From Rhodanobacter sp. DHG33 (GTDB taxonomy: Bacteria > Pseudomonadota > Gammaproteobacteria > Xanthomonadales > Rhodanobacteraceae), in assembly GCF_014843005.1 (NCBI RefSeq), contig NZ_JACYXM010000006.1, positions 248,001 to 312,000 of the forward strand: a DNA stretch of 64,000 nt. Reading direction: 5' to 3'. This document shows, one piece after another, positions 35,496-43,724 of the stretch; position 1 is the first letter of the stretch; each line of letters begins with the position of its first letter. The translations under genes were made by a program, and so were the position numbers. The notes under the pieces were generated by a model. The model saw only the letters and a list, made by a program, of their open reading frames with translations, did no database searches and had not been told where the DNA came from.

Positions 35496-36449
35496 ATGAG
35501 CGCCGCCGTCAGTGGCTGGAGTGGCCGGGTCGACCTGCCGGAGGGCGCCTCCACGCGGCGCTGGCATCAGTGGGTGCGCGAACCGGCGGCAGGCAGTGTG
35601 CCAGGCGTAGCGGTGCTGGGTTTCGCCAGCGACGAAGGCGTGCGCCGCAACGGCGGTCGCTTAGGTGCGGCCGAAGGCCCCGCTGCGCTGCGCAAGATGC
35701 TTTCCAATCTGCCGCTGCTGGACGACACGCCGTTGTACGACGCGGGCGATGTCGATGTGGCCGATGGCGACCTGGAAGGCGCACAGCTGCGCTATGCCGC
35801 GAAACTCGCCGCCTTGCTCGACGCCGGCCACCTGCCGGTGGGACTGGGCGGCGGACACGAGATCGCGTTCGCCACGTATCAGGGCCTGGCCATGCATCTC
35901 GGCGAGCGTCGCCCGCGCGTGGCCATCGTCAACTTCGACGCGCATTTCGACCTTCGGCGGCAGGATCGCGCCAGTTCCGGCACGCCGTTCCTGCAGGCCA
36001 TCGAACACGCCGCCGCGCGCGGATTGCCGCTGGATTACTGCGTGCTCGGCATCAGCGCCTCGGCGAACACGCGCGTGCTGTTCGAGACCGCCGACCAGCT
36101 CGGCGTGCATTACGTGCGCGACGACGAACTCGGTCCGCTCGACCTGCCTGCGCGCATCGCGCAGTTGCAGGAGAAGCTGGCGGACGTCGATGTCGTCTAC
36201 CTCACGTTTTGCCTGGACGCGTTGCCGCATGCCATGGCGCCCGGCGTCAGCGCACCCAGCGCGCGCGGCGTGAGCATGGAAGTGGTCGAGCCGCTGCTGG
36301 ACGCGATCGCGGCCACCGGCAAGCTGAAGGTGATGGACGTGGCGGAACTCTCGCCGCCGCTCGATCGCGACAACGTCACGGCGCGCGTCGCCGCACGGCT
36401 GATCCATCGCGTCACGCATGCCGCAGGGAAGGCCGCGAAGATCCGATGA
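35496..36449 (+). CDS. hutG: Formimidoylglutamase (HutG, ureohydrolase family)
   Basis: 317 residues, arginase fold. Metal-ligand motifs GGGHE (His121), NFDAHFDLR (Asp148, His150, Asp152) and, in place of the usual D-x-D pair, FCLDALPHAMAPG with Cys239 and Asp241. The following VSAPSARG is the HutG-type sequence. It converts N-formiminoglutamate to glutamate and formamide, directly after HutI. Starts at ATG 35496 inside GTATCGCC. Divergent from the nitrilase-ClC-hutI group, so the hut genes are on two transcripts. Loss of one metal-ligand Asp is odd and may be a subfamily feature. Confidence 0.87.
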   Translation: MSAAVSGWSGRVDLPEGASTRRWHQWVREPAAGSVPGVAVLGFASDEGVRRNGGRLGAAEGPAALRKMLSNLPLLDDTPLYDAGDVDVADGDLEGAQLRYAAKLAALLDAGHLPVGLGGGHEIAFATYQGLAMHLGERRPRVAIVNFDAHFDLRRQDRASSGTPFLQAIEHAAARGLPLDYCVLGISASANTRVLFETADQLGVHYVRDDELGPLDLPARIAQLQEKLADVDVVYLTFCLDALPHAMAPGVSAPSARGVSMEVVEPLLDAIAATGKLKVMDVAELSPPLDRDNVTARVAARLIHRVTHAAGKAAKIR

Positions 36450-36456
36450 CGCTAGT

Positions 36457-36479
36457 CGGAGCGTGTCCTGCCCGCTCCG
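36457..36479 (+). terminator. Possible hairpin terminator after hutG
   Basis: CGGAGCG (36457-36463), 9-nt loop, CGCTCCG (36473-36479), starting 7 bp after the hutG stop. No T tract, so any termination would be weak or Rho-dependent. Confidence 0.35.
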
Positions 36480-36618
36480 GCAGCACGTTCAGCGTTCCTT
36501 GAATTTTGCCTGGAGTCAGGTCGATAAGGCCTGGCTGAATCCGTCCGGCGGCCTTCGTCAGCGCGGTTTTGCACGAGGCGTTTTCAGCAGCACATACCCC
36601 ACGAGGAGGAGTGCTGCC

Positions 36619-36780
36619 ATGCGTCGTTTCATATCCGTCTGTCTGCTTGCCGTTGCCCTGCTTGGTGTCGGCACCACGCTCACTGGCTGCGTGATGGTCG
36701 CGCCGCCTCGCCATGCACGCGTGTGGGTGCCGGGCTACTGGGGTTCGGGTCACGTCTGGGTTGGCGGCTACTGGCGTTAA
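36619..36780 (+). CDS. Small YXWGXW-repeat lipoprotein
   Basis: 53 residues. Lipoprotein signal with lipobox TLTGC (Cys24), followed by the aromatic repeat VWVPGYWGSGHVWVGGYWR, the YXWGXW/YxxWxx repeat that defines this group of small envelope proteins. A strong GAGGAGG site lies 8 nt before the ATG at 36619. Its last four bases overlap the 3' end of the convergent LysR gene. Function unknown; outer-membrane location likely. Confidence 0.8.
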   Translation: MRRFISVCLLAVALLGVGTTLTGCVMVAPPRHARVWVPGYWGSGHVWVGGYWR

Positions 36781-37733
36781 CGCCGAACTTTGCGCGGTTC
36801 ATGGCCGGGGCGCTGCGGCGCCTCGGCCGCCGATCTGCGATCACGCAGGAAATCGATGAACACGCGCAACTTCGGCGGCACCTGGAAGCGGCTGGGGTAG
36901 TAGAGGTGGAAGCCCTCGTAGGGCGGCAGCCAATCGTCCAGCACGCTTTCCAGTCGGCCATCGGCCAGTGCCTCGCGCGCGAACGGTTCCAGCACGGTGG
37001 CCAGGCCCGCGCCTTCGATGGCGGCGCGCACGCCCAGCGGAATGCTGTTGACCGTAAGCCGGCCATGCACCGAGACATCGAACCATTGGCCCTTGCGCGG
37101 CCCGGTCTTGTGGGCGAACTCCCAGCGATAGATCGCGCGACTGCTGATCTTGCGGAAGTTGATGCAGTCGTGCGCCTCCAAGTCGCGCGGCTGCTTTGGC
37201 CGTTCGTGCCGCGCGAAGTAGTCGGGCGAGCCGACCACCACCGAGCGCATCGGGCCGCCCACCGGCAGCGCCACCATGTCCCGCTGCAGGCTTTCGCCGA
37301 GACGGATGCCGGCGTCGAAACCCTCGGCGATCAGGTCGCTGAAACCGTTGTCCACATGGATGTCCAACTGCACGTCAGGCCAGCGCGCCATGAATTCGCC
37401 GAGCAGGGGATCGAGCAGGGCGGTAGCCACCACGTCCGGCACGGTGATGCGCAGCAGGCCGGCGGGACGGTCGCCGTGCTGGCGCAATGCGTCCATGGCC
37501 GCATCCAGTTCGTTCAACGCGGGGGCGATCCGCTGCAGCAGTTCGTGCCCGGCTTCGCTGAGGCCCACGCGCCGCGTGGTGCGGTGGAGCAGGCGCGTGC
37601 CGAGCTGGGTTTCCAGCTGGCGCAGGGTCTGGCTCAACGCGGAAGCGGTAACGTCCAGCGCCGCCGCCGCACGGGTGAAGCTGCCGTGTTCTGCGATGGC
37701 TCGGAAGGCGCGCAGGGCGTAGTCGTCGCGCAT
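36777..37733 (-). CDS. LysR-family regulator divergent from aldo/keto reductase
   Basis: 318 residues. N-terminal winged helix (FRAIAEHGSFTRAAAALDVTASALSQTLRQLE), then the LysR substrate domain (about 90-295). Sequence features such as LHRTTRRVGLSEAGHELL and CINFRKISSRAIYRWEF are typical of the large DNA-binding LysR subgroup that controls neighbouring oxidoreductases. Divergently placed from the reductase-hydrolase pair, with 113 bp between start codons, so it most likely regulates them. Confidence 0.93.
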   Translation of the reverse strand: MRDDYALRAFRAIAEHGSFTRAAAALDVTASALSQTLRQLETQLGTRLLHRTTRRVGLSEAGHELLQRIAPALNELDAAMDALRQHGDRPAGLLRITVPDVVATALLDPLLGEFMARWPDVQLDIHVDNGFSDLIAEGFDAGIRLGESLQRDMVALPVGGPMRSVVVGSPDYFARHERPKQPRDLEAHDCINFRKISSRAIYRWEFAHKTGPRKGQWFDVSVHGRLTVNSIPLGVRAAIEGAGLATVLEPFAREALADGRLESVLDDWLPPYEGFHLYYPSRFQVPPKLRVFIDFLRDRRSAAEAPQRPGHEPRKVRR

Positions 37734-37745
37734 GGCCGGGTTTCC

Positions 37746-37753
37746 AATTAATT
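37746..37753. promoter_or_regulatory. AT-rich palindrome in LysR/AKR intergenic region
   Basis: AATTAATT within the 113-bp divergent spacer, 13 bp upstream of the LysR start. It stands out in a GC-rich setting and may be part of a promoter or LysR site, but is too short to call firmly. Confidence 0.3.
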
Positions 37754-37846
37754 AGCTGTGCTTGAAAGAGCATCAAGATGCTGGCGGTTTTTCGCGGCAA
37801 TCGCAAGATGCAGACTGGCTCCCGTCCACCACCACGGGAGTTCGCC

Positions 37847-38995
37847 ATGTCACTCGATGCCTACTACACCCTCGGCCGTTCCGGCCTGCGCGTCAGCCGC
37901 CTTGCCCTGGGCGCGATGACCTTCGGCGAGAGCTGGGGCTGGGGCGCCGACGCCGGCGTCGCCCGCGCCATGTTCGACCGCTATCTCGCCGCCGGTGGCA
38001 ATTTCGTCGATACCGCTGATCTCTATACCGAAGGCGAAAGCGAGCGCCTGCTCGGCAAGTTCATCGCCGAAAGCGGCAGCCGCGACCGCGTGGTGCTGAC
38101 TACCAAGTTCAGCTACAACGCCGAACCGGGCAATCCGAACGCCGGCGGCAACGGGCGCAAGAACATCCTGCGCGCGATCGACGGTTCGCTGCAGCGTCTC
38201 GGCACCGACTACATCGACCTCTACCTGCTGCACACCTGGGATCGCGTGACGCCGGCCGAGGAAGTGCTACGCACGCTGGACGACCTGGTGCGCGCGGGCA
38301 AGATTCGCTACGCCGGCCTGTCGGACGTGCCGGCCTGGTACGCCGCGCAGATCCAGACCTTGGCGCTGGCGCACCATCTGCAGCCGCTGGTGAACCTGCA
38401 ACTGCAGTATTCGCTGGTCGAGCGCAACATCGAGCGCGAATACGCGCCGCTGGCACAGGAGCTGGGTTACGGCATCACGGCATGGAGCCCGCTGGGCATG
38501 GGCCTGCTCTCCGGCAAGTACAAGCCCAGCGAGACCGGCACCGATGGCGCGGGCGATGGCCGCATCCAGGCGCTGAAGGGCAGCGGCCTGGTATCGCTGC
38601 TGGACAAGTTCACGCCGCGCAACTGGGCCATCGTGGGCGCCGTCGAGCGAGTGGCTCGCGAGCACGGTCTGTCGATGGCGCAGGTGGCGATCCAGTGGGC
38701 CGTGCGTCGCCCGGCCATCGGCTCGGTGATCCTCGGCGCACGCACGCTGGAACAGTTCGAGGACAATCTCGCCGCGCTGGACAAGCCGTTGCCCGACGAC
38801 GCCCTGCGTGCGCTGGACGAAATCTCCGCGCTGCCGCAGCAGTTTCCCTACAGTTTCTTCGAACAGGCGCAGCAGGAGCGCATCCACGGCGGCGCTGCCG
38901 TGGGCGACAAGCCGGATGGCTATCGCGCGCCGGTGCGCGTGGCCGCGGCGGCGGCCGACGCCATGCAGAGTCTGGCCGTGACCAATGCGCGCTGA
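37847..38995 (+). CDS. Aldo/keto reductase
   Basis: 382 residues, AKR TIM barrel. Catalytic tetrad region: Asp in FVDTADLYTEGESE with Tyr, Lys in VVLTTKFSYN, His in DLYLLHTWD. NADPH-binding C-terminal segment IGSVILGARTLEQFEDNLAAL. Similar to the YajO/Tas branch. ATG at 37847 follows CGGGAG. About 30 residues longer at the C-terminus than typical (an Ala-rich tail). Followed 10 bp later by the hydrolase gene. Confidence 0.92.
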   Translation: MSLDAYYTLGRSGLRVSRLALGAMTFGESWGWGADAGVARAMFDRYLAAGGNFVDTADLYTEGESERLLGKFIAESGSRDRVVLTTKFSYNAEPGNPNAGGNGRKNILRAIDGSLQRLGTDYIDLYLLHTWDRVTPAEEVLRTLDDLVRAGKIRYAGLSDVPAWYAAQIQTLALAHHLQPLVNLQLQYSLVERNIEREYAPLAQELGYGITAWSPLGMGLLSGKYKPSETGTDGAGDGRIQALKGSGLVSLLDKFTPRNWAIVGAVERVAREHGLSMAQVAIQWAVRRPAIGSVILGARTLEQFEDNLAALDKPLPDDALRALDEISALPQQFPYSFFEQAQQERIHGGAAVGDKPDGYRAPVRVAAAAADAMQSLAVTNAR

Positions 38996-39005
38996 GGAGC
39001 AGCAC

Positions 39006-39821
39006 ATGTCCATCCAACAGATCGATGTCGAGCACGCCCGCCTCCATGCCGAGCAGGCGGGCCGCGGCGAAACCGTCGCCATGCTGCACGGCTTCCTGGT
39101 CGACAGCGGCCAGTGGGATCACGAGTTCGCCGCGCTGTCGCGCGATCGCCATGTCTTGCGCTACGACGCGCGCGGCTTTGGCCGATCGACCATCGAGCCC
39201 GGCGCGTATGCGCACCACGAGGACCTCGCCGCCGTGCTCGATGCCTGCGGCGTGCAGCGCGCCGCACTGCTGGCCTGTTCGGGCGGTGCGGCGACCGCGC
39301 TGGATTTCGCGCTGGCGTATCCCGAGCGGGTGAGCGCGATGGTGTTCGTGGGTGCCGGGTACTGGGGGCAGTTCGCCCATGCCACGCCCGCGGCGCGCGC
39401 TTTCCTGCAGGCGCTGGGCAGCTACGACGTGGCGGGCATGATCGACAGTTCGCTGCGTGCCTTCACCGACGGTCCGCGCCGCCTGCCGCAGGACGTCGAT
39501 GCGGCCGTGCGCCATCGCACGCGCGAGATGACGGCAAACAATTTCCGGCGCGCATCCAACTACTGGCGGCGCGCCGCCGACGACCAGCGCGCACCGCAAC
39601 CTTCGGTGCTGGACCGCCTGCACGAGATCGCTGCGCCGACCCTGCTGATTTCCGGCACCGAGGATCAGCCCGAGGCGATCGCGCTGTCCGAACGCATGGC
39701 TGCCGGCATTCCCACGGCGCAATTCCTGCTGCTGCAGGGCGCCGGTCATCACACCAACATGGAGGCGCCGGACGCGGTACTGGCCGAAACGCGCCGCTGG
39801 CTGGCGAAATACGCGGTATGA
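39006..39821 (+). CDS. Alpha/beta hydrolase
   Basis: 271 residues. Oxyanion segment AMLHGFLVDSGQWDHEF, nucleophile Ser in LLACSGGAATAL, acid in LLISGTEDQPEAI and catalytic His in GAGHHTNMEAP: a complete triad in canonical order. Ribosome site GAGGAG precedes ATG 39006. It forms an operon with the reductase, so both are probably under the divergent LysR regulator. Substrate unknown. Confidence 0.9.
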   Translation: MSIQQIDVEHARLHAEQAGRGETVAMLHGFLVDSGQWDHEFAALSRDRHVLRYDARGFGRSTIEPGAYAHHEDLAAVLDACGVQRAALLACSGGAATALDFALAYPERVSAMVFVGAGYWGQFAHATPAARAFLQALGSYDVAGMIDSSLRAFTDGPRRLPQDVDAAVRHRTREMTANNFRRASNYWRRAADDQRAPQPSVLDRLHEIAAPTLLISGTEDQPEAIALSERMAAGIPTAQFLLLQGAGHHTNMEAPDAVLAETRRWLAKYAV

Positions 39822-40045
39822 GTTGGAATGGCTGCACCGCCTATCGCACGGGTGACGCCGCTCCCAGGTCTTCGACACAAGCTGCTCGTAACCCCAACGG
39901 ACTGGAAGCCATTTCTTCGGGGCACTTTTCTTGACTCTGGTTGCTCTGTCCTCGAACCAGCGGTCAGTTTCGTCGCTCGCCACAGTTTCCGTGGTGGCGC
40001 GGGGCCGTAGAGAAAAGGTTGCTCAGGCACCGAGATTCCAGCCAC

Positions 40046-40080
40046 AAAAAAGCCGCGTCGGCCAAGACCGACGCGGCTTT
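40046..40080 (-). terminator. Rho-independent terminator of the Spy-like gene
   Basis: AAAGCCGCGTCGG (40049-40061), loop CCAAGA, CCGACGCGGCTTT (40068-40080): perfect 13-bp stem. On the minus strand it ends in six T. Located 38 bp beyond the Spy/CpxP-like stop codon. Confidence 0.92.
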
Positions 40081-40117
40081 ACGCTGCGCAGGGGGAGGAG
40101 ATCCTGCGCGAACGTCC

Positions 40118-40630
40118 TTACTGACCGCTGGTGGTCGTCGAACCGGTAGCGGCCTTCTGCTGGGCGCGGAACTGCTCCCACTGCTGGCGACGGGCCTGGG
40201 CCTGCGCCTTCTGGGCGGCCAGCTGCGACTGCTGGGCCGGGGTCAGCACGTTGTAGATCTGCGCGCGGATGTTGGCCATCTGCTGCACGCGGGCCGTGGT
40301 GGCGGCGCCTTCGGCCTGGGCCAGCGAGGCGGCGGCGGCCTGGTAGCCGGCGTCGGTCGGGCTCATCGCCTCGAACGCTTCATGCTGTTGGCGCAGGGCC
40401 TGACGCTGGCTCTTGTTCTGCTCGAAGTTGCTCTTCATGATCTGCTTGATGCTGGCCTTCTGAGCATCGGTCAGGTTGAGCTTGTGGAAATCCATCATGC
40501 CGTGGCGGCCGCCATGGTGACCCCAGCCGCCGGGGCCGCCCGGACCAGGGGCGCCCTGGGCTGCGACGGCGAAGCTGCCGATGGCCAAAGCCGAGCTGAG
40601 GGCCAGGCCGAGAATGAGGTTCTTGCGCAT
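40118..40630 (-). CDS. Spy/CpxP-like periplasmic stress protein
   Basis: 170 residues. Signal peptide MRKNLILGLALSSALAIGSFAVAA, a Gly/His-rich stretch (GGPGGWGHHGGRHGMM, possible metal binding), then an all-helical domain with LTPAQQSQL near the C-terminus, the LTPEQ-type motif of the Spy/CpxP family, and a first LTDAQKASI copy. These proteins act as periplasmic chaperones or as feedback inhibitors of CpxA. The start at 40630 has AAGAGG upstream. Divergent from cpxR with a perfect CpxR box between, which supports Cpx control. Confidence 0.87.
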   Translation of the reverse strand: MRKNLILGLALSSALAIGSFAVAAQGAPGPGGPGGWGHHGGRHGMMDFHKLNLTDAQKASIKQIMKSNFEQNKSQRQALRQQHEAFEAMSPTDAGYQAAAASLAQAEGAATTARVQQMANIRAQIYNVLTPAQQSQLAAQKAQAQARRQQWEQFRAQQKAATGSTTTSGQ

Positions 40631-40709
40631 GGTTGTCGCCTCTTGCGTTGGGGAAGTGGAACGTGTGGCTATTGGACGACACCCCGATGTGTATGTTCTT
40701 TGCGCTAGC

Positions 40710-40724
40710 GTAAAGATGGGTAAA
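40710..40724 (+). promoter_or_regulatory. CpxR box
   Basis: GTAAA-GATGG-GTAAA is an exact match to the CpxR consensus GTAAA-N5-GTAAA. It lies 80 bp upstream of the Spy/CpxP-like start and 42 bp before the cpxR start, placed to serve both and to give positive autoregulation. Confidence 0.88.
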
Positions 40725-40765
40725 GCCCCTGCCGCATGCCGCCTCCGAGCCATTCAAATAACGCC

Positions 40766-41458
40766 ATGACCCGCATCCTGATCGCCGACGACGACCGCGA
40801 ACTCTGCCGCCTCCTGTCCGAGTACCTGCAGCGCGAAGGCTTCGCCGTGGATCTCGCCCACGACGGCGAGGAGGCGCTGGCGCGGCTGCACAACGCGGCG
40901 CAGCGGCCGGATCTGCTGATCCTCGACGTGATGATGCCGGGCCGCGACGGCCTGGAGACACTGCGCGAGCTGCGCATGAAATACCGCCTGCCGGTGATCA
41001 TGCTTTCCGCGCGCGGAGAGCCGGTAGACCGCGTGGTGGGGCTGGAGCTGGGGGCGGACGATTACCTCTCCAAACCCTGCCTGCCGCGCGAACTGCTGGC
41101 CCGTGTGCGCGCGCAGCTGCGGCGCCACGCGCCGGGCGCCGCCGCCGCGGGCGAGCTGCAGCTCGGCGTGTTGAAACTGTTCCCCGGCGAGCGCCGCGCG
41201 CTGGTCGAGGAGCGGGAGCTGTCGCTCACCGGGGCCGAATTCCAGCTGTTGCTGGCGCTGGCGCAGCGTGCGGGGGAGCTGGTGGACAAGGTCGCGCTCA
41301 CGCGCCTCGCGCTGGGCCGCGAGCTGGAGCGCTACGACCGCAGCATCGACGTGCACGTGAGCCGCGTCCGGCACAAGCTGGCCGAGGCCTCCGCGCAGGC
41401 ACCGCGCATCGATTCCGTACGTGGCGCCGGCTACGTGTTGCTGGTGGGTACGCCATGA
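40766..41458 (+). CDS. cpxR: Envelope-stress response regulator CpxR
   Basis: 230 residues. Receiver domain with acidic pocket ILIADDD, phospho-acceptor Asp54 in LLILDVMMPGRDG, and Lys in YLSKPCLPREL; C-terminal OmpR-type winged helix (LTGAEFQLLLALAQRAGELV...RYDRSIDVHVSRVRHKL). Start at 40766 fits the conserved MTRILIADDD; an ATG at 40736 would add ten residues. The stop overlaps the cpxA start (ATGA). The Cpx identity rests on the CpxR box, the Spy-like divergent gene and the ELGADDYLSKPCLPREL segment. Confidence 0.92.
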   Translation: MTRILIADDDRELCRLLSEYLQREGFAVDLAHDGEEALARLHNAAQRPDLLILDVMMPGRDGLETLRELRMKYRLPVIMLSARGEPVDRVVGLELGADDYLSKPCLPRELLARVRAQLRRHAPGAAAAGELQLGVLKLFPGERRALVEERELSLTGAEFQLLLALAQRAGELVDKVALTRLALGRELERYDRSIDVHVSRVRHKLAEASAQAPRIDSVRGAGYVLLVGTP

Positions 41459-42828
41459 ACCCGTTCAAGAGTTCGCTGTACTGGCGGCTGCTGCTGTGGT
41501 TCTGCGCGGTGAACCTGCTGGTGCTGGCGCTGGGCGGCTTCCTCACGCAGCGTTTCGTGGAATACAGGACCGCAGTGCAGGTCGACTGGGCGGCCGTGGC
41601 GCAATCGGCCGAGCAGGCCTACGACCGGGGCGGGCAGTCCGCGCTGGCGGACTGGGCCGGCCAGCAGCGCCACGATGGCGTCTTCATCGAAGCCACGCTG
41701 TTCCAGGATGGTCAGCCCTTGCTGCCCATCCGGCTGCCGCCGCCGCTCCGCGATGCGCTGCCCGACATGCTGGCGGCCAACCGCAGCCTGGAGCTGAAGC
41801 CGTGGCGCAGCGAGTTCATGTACCTGGCGGTGGAGCCCGTGGTCGGTGCGGACGGCCAGCAGCGGCAGCTGGTGGCGATCAGTCGTTCGCATACGCGGTT
41901 GCCGCCGCAGACGCGCGAAAAGATCCTGCTGGCCGTGCAGTGCATGCTGTCGCTGCTGTTTATCGGCCTGGTGGGCTGGTGGGTGGCGCGCAGCGTGGCC
42001 AAGCCGGTGCAGGCGCTGCGCAATGCGACGCAAAGGATGGCCGCGGGCGAGCTGTCCGCGCGCGTGGATCACCCCGGCGGCGCCGCGCGCGACGAGCTGG
42101 TCCAGCTTGCCGGCGACTTCGATGCCATGGCCGAGCGCATCGAGGCGCTGGTCACGCACGACCGCCGCGTGCTGCAGGACCTTTCGCACGAATTGCGCTC
42201 GCCGCTGGCGCGACTGCAGCTGATCCTCGACCTGGCCCAGCGCAGCACCGATCCCGCGGCGGCGGAGCGCTACTTCCGCCAGGCCGAGCAGGAGATCGCC
42301 CGGCTCGACCGCATGACCGGCGACATGCTGGCGCTGTCGCGCATGGAGGGCGGCCTGCCGGGCATGGAACGCGAGCGGCTGGATCTTGCCGAACTCGCAC
42401 ACGACGGCCTGCAGCAGGCGTCGCTGGAAGCGGACGCGCGCCACATCCAACTGCAATGGCAGGCCAGTGACGCGCCGCTCGAAGTGATCGGCAGCCCTGT
42501 GCTGCTGGAACGTGCGCTGGGCAACCTGATCTCGAACGCCATCAAGTACAGCCCGGAAGGGGGCAGCGTGGAAGTCTCGGCATGCGTCGTCGATGGGCAA
42601 GCCGAATGCCTGGTGCGCGACCACGGCCCAGGTGTCCCCGAAGGCGAGCTGACATCGCTGTTCCGGCCGTTCTTCCGCGGCAGCAACGCTTCGCGTGCCG
42701 AAGGCCACGGCCTCGGCCTGGCCATCGCGCAACGCGTGGCCAAGGCGCACGGCGGCGAGATCCTCGCGCGCAATGGCGAAGGCGATGGCCTCGAAGTCAG
42801 GCTGAGGTTGCCGGTGGCTGGCGATTGA
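41455..42828 (+). CDS. cpxA: Envelope-stress sensor kinase CpxA
   Basis: 457 residues. Two transmembrane helices (about 12-32 and 162-184) around a roughly 130-residue periplasmic sensor, HAMP (RSVAKPVQALRNATQRMAAGELSARV), HisKA with His in LQDLSHELRSPLARLQL, and ATPase (NLISNAIKYSPEGG, DHGPGVPEGE, GHGLGLAIAQRVA). Autophosphorylates and controls CpxR upon envelope stress. Coupled to cpxR by ATGA overlap. Confidence 0.92.
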   Translation: MNPFKSSLYWRLLLWFCAVNLLVLALGGFLTQRFVEYRTAVQVDWAAVAQSAEQAYDRGGQSALADWAGQQRHDGVFIEATLFQDGQPLLPIRLPPPLRDALPDMLAANRSLELKPWRSEFMYLAVEPVVGADGQQRQLVAISRSHTRLPPQTREKILLAVQCMLSLLFIGLVGWWVARSVAKPVQALRNATQRMAAGELSARVDHPGGAARDELVQLAGDFDAMAERIEALVTHDRRVLQDLSHELRSPLARLQLILDLAQRSTDPAAAERYFRQAEQEIARLDRMTGDMLALSRMEGGLPGMERERLDLAELAHDGLQQASLEADARHIQLQWQASDAPLEVIGSPVLLERALGNLISNAIKYSPEGGSVEVSACVVDGQAECLVRDHGPGVPEGELTSLFRPFFRGSNASRAEGHGLGLAIAQRVAKAHGGEILARNGEGDGLEVRLRLPVAGD

Positions 42829-42836
42829 AGGCGCCC

Positions 42837-43724
42837 ATGCGCCACGGACGCGGGAATGGACGAAGGATTTCTCCGCGGTTCAAGGACCTCCTGTGGATAC
42901 TCGCCGCCGGCATCGCCGTGCTGTATTTCGTCGTGCCTGCAGCGCTCCTGCGCTGGGACATCGACCGGCTGGTATTCAGCGCGCAGTCCAATGACCGGAC
43001 GCACGAGGACAAGCGGTTTGACGTCGCCGTCTCGCCTGAAGCCACCGTCGTGGTGCGCCGATACGGCATGGCCGGCCAGGCCTGCGCTTTTTTCTTTCCA
43101 GGGCAGCATGGCGGCATCGGTACCTACGAGAGAACGCTTTTCCCCTTGATCCGGGAGGGTAGGGCCGATGTCTACGCGATTTCATACCCCGGGCAGGATG
43201 GGGCGAAGGGGCACTCCTATATCGCCCTCTTGCCCGACCAGATTGCGCTGGCACTGGCGCAGGTAAGCAAGGCGACTCGCTGCGGGATGAGCCGCAGCGT
43301 CTTCGTCGGCCGCTCGCTTGGCGCAACCATGGCGCTTGTGGAAGCAACGAAATTCAAGCCCAAGGGTGTGCTCGTTGATGGACTCGGGGCGGATCTGTCC
43401 AGCGTCATCCGTGCATGGATCCGTCGGCATCCGGCGTTGATCGGCTGGCAGATGCTCCCGGTGCGCGGGTTGCTGGGACGATGGGACTATTCCGCCGCAT
43501 CGCTTTTGAGGCAAATTCCGTCGGTGCCCGTAGCGATCTATCAGGGAACCGCCGACGTGGTGACGCCCTATGCCCTGGCGCGGAGTGCGGCATCGGGGCA
43601 GCCGAATGTGGCATTCACGACGGTGGATGGCGGTACGCATCAAGATACCTACATGCTTGCCGGAGCTGCGTATGCCAGGAGCCTGCACCAGTTGCTGGAA
43701 GCGGATATTTCGCGGAGTAGATGA
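42837..43724 (+). CDS. Membrane-anchored alpha/beta hydrolase
   Basis: 295 residues. One N-terminal transmembrane helix (about 18-38, LLWILAAGIAVLYFVVPAALL), then a hydrolase fold with nucleophile Ser in VFVGRSLGATMAL, an acid in IYQGTADVVTP and His in VDGGTHQDTYM. Begins 8 bp after cpxA and its stop overlaps the next gene (ATGA), so it may be carried on the cpxRA transcript. Base composition is slightly less GC-rich than its neighbours. Substrate unknown; a lipid or peptidoglycan-derived ester is possible but speculative. Confidence 0.8.
   Translation: MRHGRGNGRRISPRFKDLLWILAAGIAVLYFVVPAALLRWDIDRLVFSAQSNDRTHEDKRFDVAVSPEATVVVRRYGMAGQACAFFFPGQHGGIGTYERTLFPLIREGRADVYAISYPGQDGAKGHSYIALLPDQIALALAQVSKATRCGMSRSVFVGRSLGATMALVEATKFKPKGVLVDGLGADLSSVIRAWIRRHPALIGWQMLPVRGLLGRWDYSAASLLRQIPSVPVAIYQGTADVVTPYALARSAASGQPNVAFTTVDGGTHQDTYMLAGAAYARSLHQLLEADISRSR

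Noticed and set aside
39931-40149. Open frame after the alpha/beta hydrolase
   Set aside because: Spans the Spy-like terminator and has no ribosome site; the stretch 39822-40045 shows nothing else.
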